Assembly (NCBI GenBank): GCA_016196065.1
Contig: JACPYL010000015.1
Span: 62,001-126,000, forward strand
From: Acidobacteriota bacterium
Lineage (GTDB): Bacteria; Acidobacteriota; Terriglobia; Terriglobales; Acidobacteriaceae
Direction: 5' to 3'
Length of the DNA stretch: 64,000 bases
Positions within the stretch are counted from its first letter, which is position 1. Every line of letters starts with the position of its first letter. Positions 56,415 through 64,000 of this stretch are shown here, piece after piece. The notes below the pieces were generated by a model. The model was given only the letters and a program-made list of their open reading frames with translations, was not told the origin of the DNA and made no database searches. Both the position numbers and the translations under genes were made by a program.

Positions 56415-57059
56415 CGGTTACTGCGCCAGACTAGCACCTGCGGTGGATCACGGGCGCAAGCAATGAACCTGCGACTGCGGATTATGCCTGGATGACAGGC
56501 TAATCGGAAACTATTCCGGGCCAGAAGTCGGCTAGTTGGAAACTCCATTGGGAGCTTGCTGTCATTGCTGGCGGATCATGGCCTACGCGGGGAGCCATTC
56601 CGGTCCGGAAGCCTTCCTCCGTGGAGATTCGCGTTCGCCATCCAGTTTGACTGAATGATCGGCTACTGCAAACGAGCCGAATCGCACCGAAGAAACGGAG
56701 TCGTTCACGTAAGACAACATGTCTCCAGATTTGTCCATCTCGTCAGCAGGCCTTTTCTGCCGCAGGTTTGCCTTGAGACTCCCGTTGTGAGATGCACCAA
56801 ACGCAAACCTATTTTCATCTGATAAACCTTCCGCTTCCAAGTAGGACATGACGAACGTTCGCGCAAGCACCCTTTAGATTCAATTGCAGTCGACACGCGC
56901 CCGGTCGTTTGCGAATTTGTCCTAGGAGAGCCGCCTTTCAATCTCCCTTCTGCCCTACTTGGACAAGCCTTTCCCGATTTGCCCGAAATTTGAAACGGAC
57001 CTATGTTCTCGCCTGCGACGCGGGAGATTCACTCAACGCAACCGCAGAAGAGGAGCCGT
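56415..57059. other. Long gap between cargo and pilin-like genes
   Basis: Apart from a doubtful minus-strand frame at 56583-56870 this 645-bp stretch shows no gene. It separates the SagB gene and the next operon and probably holds promoters for both directions. Confidence 0.55.
56583..56870 (-). CDS. Doubtful small open frame upstream of the SagB gene
   Basis: A 95-residue frame on the same strand as SagB (FAFGASHNGSLKANLRQKR; SSVRFGSFAVADHSVKLDG). Its composition is protein-like, but no family, no convincing ribosome-binding site and no Cys/Ser-rich core like a thiazole/oxazole precursor are seen. It is listed only because it is the sole candidate partner gene in the gap. Confidence 0.25.
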   Translation of the reverse strand: MLARTFVMSYLEAEGLSDENRFAFGASHNGSLKANLRQKRPADEMDKSGDMLSYVNDSVSSVRFGSFAVADHSVKLDGERESPRRKASGPEWLPA

Positions 57060-57431
57060 ATGAAATTGTCGAGTTGGGAAAAGAGGCGGCAGTGCTTCGT
57101 TCTTGCCTTTCTTTTGACCATCCTTGTCATTCAGTTCTTCCCGTTGATCTCCTATGCCCAGAACCTCGGAGCCGCGCCGGCGACGGGACAGGCAGTGCAG
57201 GGACAGACGGCGGCGCAGCCGGAAGGCACGGTTTTGAATTTGGTCAACTGGGTGGGCAACGTGATAGCGCCGGTAGGGGCCGCGCTGGCCGTCGTGATGG
57301 CGGTGGTGGCCTATTCGCAAGGCCGCGGCGTGGCGCGCTGGGCAGTTACCGCGGGCGGACTGCTCGTGGTCTCGGGTCTTACACGCTTAATCGAATTCTG
57401 GATCCAAAACGGCACAGCGGGTGTGCAGTAG
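57060..57431 (+). CDS. VirB2-like pilin candidate (one repeat unit)
   Basis: From ATG 57060 (GAGGAG five bases upstream) the product has 123 residues with a signal peptide ending SYAQ. The mature part, after an Ala/Gln-rich spacer, is one two-helix unit: LVNWVGNVIAPVGAALAVVMAVVAYSQGRG then WAVTAGGLLVVSGLTRLIEFW. That is the size and layout of VirB2/TrbC pilins. The same unit recurs in the next two genes. Confidence 0.75.
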   Translation: MKLSSWEKRRQCFVLAFLLTILVIQFFPLISYAQNLGAAPATGQAVQGQTAAQPEGTVLNLVNWVGNVIAPVGAALAVVMAVVAYSQGRGVARWAVTAGGLLVVSGLTRLIEFWIQNGTAGVQ

Positions 57432-57452
57432 CAAAACCGGGGTACTCAACCA

Positions 57453-58115
57453 ATGACGCTGCCGCAAATCCTGGTCGATCTGATGAAACTGCTATTCGAT
57501 ATGGCAGCTCCAGCCGCTATCTGCACCATGGTCCTGGCTGGGGTCGCTCTGCGGCAGGAAGGCGGCGTCAACTTTCAAGCCGGAGGGCGTTTCCAACGTT
57601 GGGCGCTCTGGTCGGTGATCTTGCTAACGCTGCCCCAGTTCCTCTCCTGGTTTGCGGCGCAAGGAATCTCGCTGCCCCCACAGGGCGGGAACATCAGTAG
57701 TCCATGGGTCACGAGCGTAGAGACGAGCTTTACCGGCTTTGTCTCAAATGTTGTGGTTGCCAGGCTGACTCCCGTGCTCGCTGCTTTTTGTGTGCTTAAG
57801 GCGGCACTTGATGCGGCCGAAGGACATAACCCGCTCGGGTCCGTCATCGCTGCCATTTTTCTGCTGTCCGCATCCGGCATGGTCCAGCTGATGCAGAGTT
57901 GGAACAGCGGCACGGAGTTTGCGACGACGGACATGTTGAATTCCGCTTGGAACTTTCTGGCCGGGACGATTCTCCCGGAAGCGGCGGGCCTGGCCATCGT
58001 GGGCGCGATCTTCAATTACGCGCGCCACCGGCCATTCATGCCGCTGGTTGGATCGGGTCTGGCGTTCTTGAGTGTTTCGGCCATCTGGAAGCTGGTTCTG
58101 GCCATGGTCGGCTGA
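57453..58115 (+). CDS. Polytopic membrane protein with VirB2-like repeat units
   Basis: This 220-residue protein has about six hydrophobic segments. Its C-terminal 70 residues (WNFLAGTILPEAAGLAIVGAIFNYARHR then MPLVGSGLAFLSVSAIWKLV) match the VirB2-like unit, and the N-terminal part has a weaker copy (LMKLLFDMAAPAAICTMVLAGVAL). No signal peptide is present. It may be a fused, membrane-retained relative of the pilin. It belongs to the same operon. Confidence 0.7.
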   Translation: MTLPQILVDLMKLLFDMAAPAAICTMVLAGVALRQEGGVNFQAGGRFQRWALWSVILLTLPQFLSWFAAQGISLPPQGGNISSPWVTSVETSFTGFVSNVVVARLTPVLAAFCVLKAALDAAEGHNPLGSVIAAIFLLSASGMVQLMQSWNSGTEFATTDMLNSAWNFLAGTILPEAAGLAIVGAIFNYARHRPFMPLVGSGLAFLSVSAIWKLVLAMVG

Positions 58116-58137
58116 TGAAGAGAAGGAGGTGATGGCA

Positions 58138-58593
58138 ATGAACTTTGCGAATGGAATGCTCAACCTGACGAACTGGCTGGGCAACGTCATCATGCCGACC
58201 GTGGCCGGATTGTTCGCTGCCGCCGCCATTTTTAACTTCACCAAAGGCCGAAACTATCAACACCTGGCGTATGCCGCTCTGGCATCGCTGATGTGCTCGG
58301 GGCTCCTGCGGGCGCTTGAATCATTCAGTAACCAAGCGGCCTGGAACAATCCGGATCGCTACTGGATCTCGATCCTGACGCTAGTCAACTGGGTGGGGAA
58401 TGTTCTGCTCCCGCTTTACGGAGTACTGCAGGTAGTGCTGGCTGTAACGCACTACGCCGGATTGCTCGAACGCATGACGGTGGGCGAGGCCTGGGTGCGC
58501 AACCTGGTCGCGGCAATGTGTTGCTTCGGGTTGTCGGGACTGCTGCGCTTGGGAGAGTTCTGGATTCAGCACGGAACGGCCGGCGTGCCGTAG
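58138..58593 (+). CDS. Membrane protein made of two fused VirB2-like units
   Basis: ATG 58138 is chosen because AAGGAGG lies eight bases upstream. The 151 residues contain two complete units: LTNWLGNVIMPTVAGLFAAAAIFNFTKGRN...LMCSGLLRALESF and LVNWVGNVLLPLYGVLQVVLAV...CFGLSGLLRLGEFW. The second ends HGTAGVP, close to the NGTAGVQ end of the 57060 protein. An internal duplication and fusion of a pilin-type gene is the simplest reading. Confidence 0.75.
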   Translation: MNFANGMLNLTNWLGNVIMPTVAGLFAAAAIFNFTKGRNYQHLAYAALASLMCSGLLRALESFSNQAAWNNPDRYWISILTLVNWVGNVLLPLYGVLQVVLAVTHYAGLLERMTVGEAWVRNLVAAMCCFGLSGLLRLGEFWIQHGTAGVP

Positions 58594-58611
58594 GTAGGAA
58601 GGAGTTGAGCG

Positions 58612-58944
58612 ATGGCGTTACAGGTGACACCAGTGAATCGGAATTTGCAAACAAGGGTGACTTTCATGTTCTTGGAATTTGAAGACCTGTTCGTGGTGCT
58701 TGGGGCGGCAGCGGTGATGAATATCGTCGGCCACTTCGTGGGAGGCGAAATCGCCGGTATGCCAATGAACCTTGTCCTTCAGTACGGAGTGCCGCTGTTC
58801 ATGGTGCCTGTGCTGATGGCCTTTAAGTATGGCAAGCCGCGCGGCTATGTCCGGGACCTCGCCTTCTGGCACATGAGACCCCGCGCTTACTGCGCCATGG
58901 CCCGCGACCGGGCGATCAGGACCGCATATCTAAAGGGGGAATAG
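58612..58944 (+). CDS. VirB3/TrbD-like protein
   Basis: This 110-residue protein with AAGGAG upstream has two membrane segments (FLEFEDLFVVLGAAAVMNIVG; LQYGVPLFMVPVLMAFKYG) and a basic C-terminus. Its size and its place just before the VirB4 gene fit VirB3/TrbD, an inner-membrane partner of VirB4. Confidence 0.78.
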   Translation: MALQVTPVNRNLQTRVTFMFLEFEDLFVVLGAAAVMNIVGHFVGGEIAGMPMNLVLQYGVPLFMVPVLMAFKYGKPRGYVRDLAFWHMRPRAYCAMARDRAIRTAYLKGE

Positions 58945-58948
58945 GGCA

Positions 58949-61582
58949 GTGCCGTTGACGCTTGAAAAACACGAGAGAAAACTCCACGATCCCGCTTTGT
59001 GCGAACAGGTGCCGGTCCGCGATTACCTGGACAACGTCGTTGTCCGCACGAACGGCTCTCTTGTGGCAGGGTACGAAATGAAGGGGCTGACTTCGTACTT
59101 TGCCAGTGACGAAGGCCGGGACCGGGGCAAGCTGATGCTCGAAGCGCTGCTGCGGTCGCTGCCAGAGCAGAGCATGAGAGTGCAATTCCGCTTCGAGGTG
59201 GTGGAAGATCTGGGTGATCTGTTCGAACAGTATGCGGCCGGGCAGCGGTCAGAACGAGCCGAGGTCATTGCGCTTGATGCGCTGCGGGTCGAGAGATGGA
59301 GAACGAAGGAGATCAACGGGGCCTACATGCGGCCTCTCTTGCATGTGTATTTCATCTGGGACCCGGTTGTGCACCACCGCATCGCGGGCAAGCCGCTGAA
59401 GCCAAGAGGCGAAATGTTCAGCCTGTCGGCGCGGAAGTCGATTGAGCGAACGCGGCGGGAGCACCAGGAACTCCTGTCGGAGTTTGAAAGCCTCCTGCGT
59501 GGCGCAGAGACGGCGCTCGAAGCAGCCGAACTTGGCGCGCGCCGGATGAACGATGAAGAGCTATTTGTTGAAGCCAAACGGGCGCTCAATCCACTGTGTC
59601 CGGATCGGCGCCCTTACAGACGCGGAGAGGAGCAACTTCTATACTCAAGCGCCCGTGAACAGATCGCCGATGTGAGCCTTGTGGATGAGACGGACTCGTA
59701 TCTGAACTTCGGCGGGATTCTGTACTCGTTTGTCAGCCTGAAGGACCTGCCGGACGCGACCTATCCTGGGATCCTGAGAGACTTGGCCGCTCTTGATTTC
59801 CCGGTTATTGTCAACGCCCAAGTCACGATCCCCGACCAGGCCAAAGTGCTCAAGGGATACAAGAGCCGGCTGCGCAAGATGCAGGCCGCGCAGAGAGATT
59901 CGAACGGCGGAGTCCGGATCAATGTAGAGGCCCAGGTCGCCGAGGCTCAACTTGTCCGGGTACAGCAGGACATTATTTCGAGTTCGGTCAAAACCGCCAA
60001 GCTGAGCCTGGTAATCGGCACACGCACCTCGCAGCCGGCAGTCACAACCTTCGAGCTTGAGCAAGCTGAGCGGACAATCGACAACCGCCGGCAACAACTC
60101 CTGTATGCCATCGCGCGCATGAACGGCGCCAAAGCCGTGGCCGAGACTCTGGCGAAAAGAAGACTGTTCTTCAGTTCGCTCCCGGCCATGGGCGATGCGG
60201 ACAAGCGCGACCAGGATTTGCTTACCTCAAACGCCGCCGATCTCGTGCCGGTGGAGATGCCGTGGCGCGGCACGCCGCGCTCTCCGCTCTTTCTGCTCGA
60301 AACTCCTTACCGCCAGCTGATTCCGTTCTCGCTATTTGATCCCGGCTTGAGCGACGCCAACATGCTGGTGATGGCGAAGAGCGGTGGCGGCAAGACGTTT
60401 ATGGTCCAGCAGTTCCTCTTGATGGCCGCTCGCGATAACCCTTTGATCTCGATCATAGAGCGTGGTGACTCTTACCATCCGCTGGTCGAGCTAATGGGCG
60501 GACAGATGATCACGATGTCGCTCGATACCGACCAGACGATCAATCCGTGGGACCTCTCTGAAGGAGAGAAGGAGCCGAGCAAAGACCAAGTGGCATTTCT
60601 GAAAAACCTGACGCGGCACATGCTGGGCGAGGGGCGAGCCGAAGACACGGAATTGCTCGATAACATCATCACGGAAGCCATTCTGAGGACCTACAAGAGG
60701 GCGGCGATCCGACCGTCGAATCCCATTCCAACCTTCTCAGACCTGCGCGATGAGCTGGCCCAGTGGCGCGACGAAGAAAAGAACCAGAGGGTGATGGACG
60801 AAGCGCACCTAGCGGCAATCAAGCTGCGCAGCTGGACCGGTGAAAAAGGAGTGTACGCAAAGCTGTTTGATCGTCCGACCACGATTTCGCTCGACAACCC
60901 ATGGCTGTTTTTTAACGTGGAGCAGCTAAGTGATGACCCGAGGCTTGAGACGGCCATGAGCCTGCTCATTGCCCACGCCACAGCTCAGCGGGCGGCGGGC
61001 AAGGCGGGCAGAAGGAGCATCACTGTGCTCGATGAGTGCTGGTTCCTGCTCGATTCGCTTGTGCTAGCGCCGGAAGTAGTGCAGCTGTTCCGCACGGCGC
61101 GGAAACGTAACGCCAGCGTCTGGGGCATCAGCCAAACCGCAGAAGATTTTGTCGGCACTGAATCGAACCCCAGAGTCCACGGGGCCGGCATCGTCAAGAA
61201 CACCACAACCAAGATTATCGGCCAGCAACCAGGGGATCTGACTGCCTTGCGGGAGCACTTGCACCTGAACGAGACCGCACTTAATCAGATCAAGCATTTC
61301 AGCGCACCAGTCAAAGGCAAGAGCGCCGATGCCCTGATCGTCATCGGTGAAAAGGCTGAGACCACGCACACGATCCGCATGTCGTCGACTGCTGTCGATT
61401 ACTGGATCATGACGACCTACGCGCGGGAGCGCGTCTATCGCTCCTGGTGGCTAGAGCGGCGCAAAGGCACGCAGCTTGACGCTTATATCGAGCTGGGGGA
61501 CAGATTCCCGTTCGGTCTGGCCGATGTTGATCCGCTGCCGGAAGAAGTATCGGGAGAAGTGGCGAGAGGAGCGCTTTCATGA
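58949..61582 (+). CDS. virB4: VirB4/TrbE-type secretion ATPase
   Basis: The 877-residue protein starts at GTG 58949, 4 bp after the VirB3 stop. It has the N-terminal CagE/TrbE domain (VPVRDYLDNVVVRTNGSLVAGYEM) and a C-terminal P-loop ATPase with Walker A MLVMAKSGGGKTFMVQQF near residue 475 and Walker B SITVLDECWFLLD near 690. VirB4 energises pilus biogenesis and substrate transfer. Its stop overlaps the next gene. Confidence 0.95.
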   Translation: MPLTLEKHERKLHDPALCEQVPVRDYLDNVVVRTNGSLVAGYEMKGLTSYFASDEGRDRGKLMLEALLRSLPEQSMRVQFRFEVVEDLGDLFEQYAAGQRSERAEVIALDALRVERWRTKEINGAYMRPLLHVYFIWDPVVHHRIAGKPLKPRGEMFSLSARKSIERTRREHQELLSEFESLLRGAETALEAAELGARRMNDEELFVEAKRALNPLCPDRRPYRRGEEQLLYSSAREQIADVSLVDETDSYLNFGGILYSFVSLKDLPDATYPGILRDLAALDFPVIVNAQVTIPDQAKVLKGYKSRLRKMQAAQRDSNGGVRINVEAQVAEAQLVRVQQDIISSSVKTAKLSLVIGTRTSQPAVTTFELEQAERTIDNRRQQLLYAIARMNGAKAVAETLAKRRLFFSSLPAMGDADKRDQDLLTSNAADLVPVEMPWRGTPRSPLFLLETPYRQLIPFSLFDPGLSDANMLVMAKSGGGKTFMVQQFLLMAARDNPLISIIERGDSYHPLVELMGGQMITMSLDTDQTINPWDLSEGEKEPSKDQVAFLKNLTRHMLGEGRAEDTELLDNIITEAILRTYKRAAIRPSNPIPTFSDLRDELAQWRDEEKNQRVMDEAHLAAIKLRSWTGEKGVYAKLFDRPTTISLDNPWLFFNVEQLSDDPRLETAMSLLIAHATAQRAAGKAGRRSITVLDECWFLLDSLVLAPEVVQLFRTARKRNASVWGISQTAEDFVGTESNPRVHGAGIVKNTTTKIIGQQPGDLTALREHLHLNETALNQIKHFSAPVKGKSADALIVIGEKAETTHTIRMSSTAVDYWIMTTYARERVYRSWWLERRKGTQLDAYIELGDRFPFGLADVDPLPEEVSGEVARGALS

Positions 61583-62382
61583 AGAGGCGAATTTCAGAGA
61601 TGCTTAGTAACTCTAGATTTACAAGCACCAAGCGTCTTTTGGCTGTCTTGGTAGTCGCGTTCTGCTTGTTGCCGACAACAGCGAGGGCGGCCGGGATCGC
61701 GGACATACTGACGTTGATCCAAACCATTACCAGCACACTCCAAAACGCGATCGGAGGATCGCTCAGCGGGATTCAGACTCTGAATTCAGCCATCAACAAC
61801 TTCCGGCAGCAGACCATCTGGCCGGTCGCGGCGATCAATCAGGCTAAGGCGTCGGTGACCTCGACCATTGCGCGATACCGCGGTTTGATGTCCCAAATCC
61901 AGACCATCAAGAACAACAGTGCGACGCTCGCCAATCCATCGCAGTTGGAATCGGTATTCCGGAACGGCCAGGCGGGGTCGATTGCCCAACTTACGCAGAT
62001 GTACACCAAGGTCTACGCGACAGTCCCTCCCCCAACCGATGCCCGGCCAGTGCATCGCAACATGATGGACATGGACGATGCACTGGCCATGGATTCGCTC
62101 AAGACTACGGTCCTGTCGGACCAGACGACCCAGGGAATGCTGGCTCTTGCCGATCAGCTCGAACAGCAGAGCGCGGCGGCTGCGCCAGGATCAGGTCCGA
62201 TGCTCTCGGCGCAAGCGCAGGTAGCAGACCTTGAGACCCAGGCTTACATGGCCAAGATGCTTGCGGCGGAGCTGCGGCAGGAAGCCGCAAAGCTCGCGCA
62301 CCAGAACACTCTGCTGAAACAGAGCGCGGCGTCGACACGCAGTCTGCAGAACCAAATACAGCAGGTGCTTTCGCACCCATAG
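61579..62382 (+). CDS. VirB5/TrbJ-like periplasmic protein, first copy
   Basis: The 267-residue protein has a signal peptide (LLAVLVVAFCLLPTTARA) and long amphipathic helices including FRQQTIWPVAAINQAKASV and MLAAELRQEAAKLAHQNTLLKQ. The helical, Gln/Ala-rich body matches VirB5/TrbJ, the minor pilus-tip component. It overlaps the VirB4 stop and is homologous to the next gene. Confidence 0.75.
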   Translation: MKRRISEMLSNSRFTSTKRLLAVLVVAFCLLPTTARAAGIADILTLIQTITSTLQNAIGGSLSGIQTLNSAINNFRQQTIWPVAAINQAKASVTSTIARYRGLMSQIQTIKNNSATLANPSQLESVFRNGQAGSIAQLTQMYTKVYATVPPPTDARPVHRNMMDMDDALAMDSLKTTVLSDQTTQGMLALADQLEQQSAAAAPGSGPMLSAQAQVADLETQAYMAKMLAAELRQEAAKLAHQNTLLKQSAASTRSLQNQIQQVLSHP

Positions 62383-62392
62383 GAGTAGAGAA

Positions 62393-63211
62393 ATGATACG
62401 CAAGTCATTCACTCGTGCTGCAAAGTTTATCGGCAACGCGCTGGCCTTTGCGCTCGCGCTTGCCGTTGTGGTCATGATTCTTCCCAGCAAGGCACGCAGC
62501 CAGCTAGGGCTCGACCCCTGCTGCGCCATTATCTCGGTGGGGCTGAGCAGCATTTCGAACCTGCTGAGCGGCGTGGTCGCAAAACCCCTGAGCGCGATCC
62601 AGCAGCTCGAACAGCAATCCGCCAACTTTGAGCAGCAAGTCGTGTTTCCGGTGACGGCTATCAACCAGGCGAGAGGCTTGGCGACACAGGCGCAGGCGCA
62701 ATTCATTCAGATGCGCCAGGTCTTCCAACTCCCAGTATCGAGCGCCACGCTGCCTACGTCGCAACAACTGGAAAAGAGCCTGCTGTCGCGCAATCCCGGC
62801 GCGGTGCCCGAGGTCACCACCAACTATGCCGCGCTGTACGGCTCGGTGATGCCGGCAACGGACGCCTCGCAACCGGTCCGTGACCTGGTGGACATGACGG
62901 ATGCCGAGGCCCAGGCCGCCATGAAAAAGTCGGTTGAGATCGACGCGTTGGCCGATCTTGAGCTGCAAGCCGCGGAACAAATCAACCAGCAATTGCAGAC
63001 GGCAGCACCGGGGAGTGCAGCGATTCTGGAGGCCCAGACATCCGCGTGGCTGGTGCGTGCCAACGCGTACACGCAGTCGGCCATGGCGGAATTGGTGCGC
63101 GTCCGCTCGATCGAGCTTGCCAATCAAGGGGCGCAGCTTAAATTCAGTACTGCTCATACCTCCACGCTGCACAACAGTGGGAGTCAGGTGCTTCAGCAGG
63201 GAGCGCATTAG
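62393..63211 (+). CDS. VirB5/TrbJ-like periplasmic protein, second copy
   Basis: The 272-residue protein has a hydrophobic leader and the same central FEQQVVFPVTAINQARGLATQAQ block as the preceding protein (FRQQTIWPVAAINQAK), followed by a similar helical body. CCAII after the leader could be a lipobox-like or disulfide site. It seems to be a diverged tandem duplicate. Confidence 0.74.
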   Translation: MIRKSFTRAAKFIGNALAFALALAVVVMILPSKARSQLGLDPCCAIISVGLSSISNLLSGVVAKPLSAIQQLEQQSANFEQQVVFPVTAINQARGLATQAQAQFIQMRQVFQLPVSSATLPTSQQLEKSLLSRNPGAVPEVTTNYAALYGSVMPATDASQPVRDLVDMTDAEAQAAMKKSVEIDALADLELQAAEQINQQLQTAAPGSAAILEAQTSAWLVRANAYTQSAMAELVRVRSIELANQGAQLKFSTAHTSTLHNSGSQVLQQGAH

Positions 63212-63213
63212 CC

Positions 63214-64000
63214 GTGTTTTATTTTCAACAGCTCATGAATACGGCTATAGGAGGCATCGATGCCACGAGCATCATCCCCACCGTAACCAACATCGCGTTT
63301 GCGATCCTGTTGGTTGGTTTCCTCATCGGCCTTTACCAGGCGGCATTGCGCGGCGGAGACCTCCAGGCGCTCGCGGTCACAGCGATCAAGTATCTGGTGG
63401 TTGCCATGATCATTGCCAACTGGGCGTCGGTCTTCCGGGATGTGAACGGGTCGTTTAATGCGGTCGCCAATTTCATCGGGTCAAGCTCGGGCGCGAGCGA
63501 CATGTTCCTCAACTGGATGACCCAACTCCAGCAACAAGCCACGAACAACCCGGGCTTGACGTTTTGGGACCTGATCAACGGCGATGCCGCAGGCACGATC
63601 ACAGTGCTCCTGCTGCTTGTTGCCTATGTGCTGTATGCGCTAGCCATCATCGTGTTCTGCTTCTTCTACGTGTTGTTTGGCTCGTTGCTATACGTCCTCG
63701 GGCCCTTGGTGCTGGCGCTCATTCCAGTATCCGGCATTGGCCAACTGGGGAAGACCTATGCCATCAACGTCATGGTCTGGAACGCATGGGGCATTCTGTA
63801 TGCAGTCTTCGGCGCACTGATCACCGCAATCCACTTCAATCAAGTCAACGATGTGCTGGGCAACGGGTTCCTGGGTTTCCTGAAGGGCGCACCGGACTCG
63901 CTCATACTTGGCCTAGTGAGCATCTTCTACGCACTCTCGGTTGCCCTGGTTCCTTTCATTGCCAAGCGGATTATTTCCGGCGATGTGGGATCGACTGCAT
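63214..64000 (+). CDS. VirB6/TrbL-like membrane protein (3' end outside window)
   Basis: GTG 63214 opens a frame that stays open to the window edge (262 residues). At least six long membrane segments are seen, including AFAILLVGFLIGLYQAALRGG and YVLFGSLLYVLGPLVLALIPVSGIG, and the NVMVWNAWGILYAVFGALITAI block fits VirB6/TrbL. It would form the inner-membrane channel part. Confidence 0.85.
   Translation, partial: MFYFQQLMNTAIGGIDATSIIPTVTNIAFAILLVGFLIGLYQAALRGGDLQALAVTAIKYLVVAMIIANWASVFRDVNGSFNAVANFIGSSSGASDMFLNWMTQLQQQATNNPGLTFWDLINGDAAGTITVLLLLVAYVLYALAIIVFCFFYVLFGSLLYVLGPLVLALIPVSGIGQLGKTYAINVMVWNAWGILYAVFGALITAIHFNQVNDVLGNGFLGFLKGAPDSLILGLVSIFYALSVALVPFIAKRIISGDVGSTA

Noticed and set aside
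56583-56870. Precursor peptide for the SagB-type enzyme
   Set aside because: The frame has no Cys/Ser/Thr-rich core and no leader motif; kept only as a low-confidence open frame.

Overview
The window reads like a chromosome segment of a soil-type Acidobacteriota (inference). The support is a Tad/Flp pilus operon, futalosine-type menaquinone genes (MqnE, UbiA/MqnP-like), paired GT87-type membrane proteins, an orphan NuoI, and short hairpin repeats in many intergenic gaps. No rRNA operon or other decisive marker is present, so the phylum call is not proven.

Region 1 (1-8.6 kb, minus strand) is a compact Tad pilus operon. In transcription order it holds the Flp pilin, CpaB/RcpC, secretin CpaC, CpaE, ATPase CpaF, TadB, TadC, a DUF192 protein and a proline-rich TonB-like protein cut by the window start. 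Region 2 (8.7-32.9 kb) is mixed core and accessory metabolism: three polytopic membrane proteins, an FHA-GAF-SpoIIE phosphatase, endonuclease III, DedA, threonine synthase, the menaquinone pair, a TPR metalloprotease-like protein, MsrA, an aldo-keto reductase, DUF817, DinB, an IorAB-type molybdenum hydroxylase and an AraC regulator.

Region 3 (32.9-37.07 kb) is a small genomic islet. A perfect 20-bp copy of the 3' end of tRNA-Ser(CGA) lies at 32918-32937, and the real tRNA lies at 37052-37138. Between them are five genes, almost all unrecognised, separated by four full and one partial copy of a roughly 70-100 bp imperfect palindrome whose arms covary. No recombinase is present. This is the best candidate here for something undescribed.

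Region 4 (37.2-48.6 kb) is housekeeping: TadA, NuoI with a CRP/FNR-type box, PEGA and NHL proteins, PgpA, YacG, RimO, an outer-membrane barrel, a TgpA-type transglutaminase and an alpha-glucan phosphorylase.

Region 5 (49.08 kb to the right edge) is an integrated conjugative-type element. A tRNA-Asp-like gene stops exactly at the end of its 5' anticodon stem and is followed by a tyrosine integrase and an excisionase-like protein. Then come a MoxR ATPase, lytic transglycosylase, VirB9/TrbG and VirB10/TrbI, all with overlapping start and stop codons. An antiparallel SagB-type double nitroreductase follows. Next come three proteins built from repeated VirB2-like units, then VirB3-, VirB4-, two VirB5/TrbJ-like and VirB6/TrbL-like proteins. 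The relaxase, coupling protein, VirB8 and VirB11 are not seen and would have to lie beyond the right edge.
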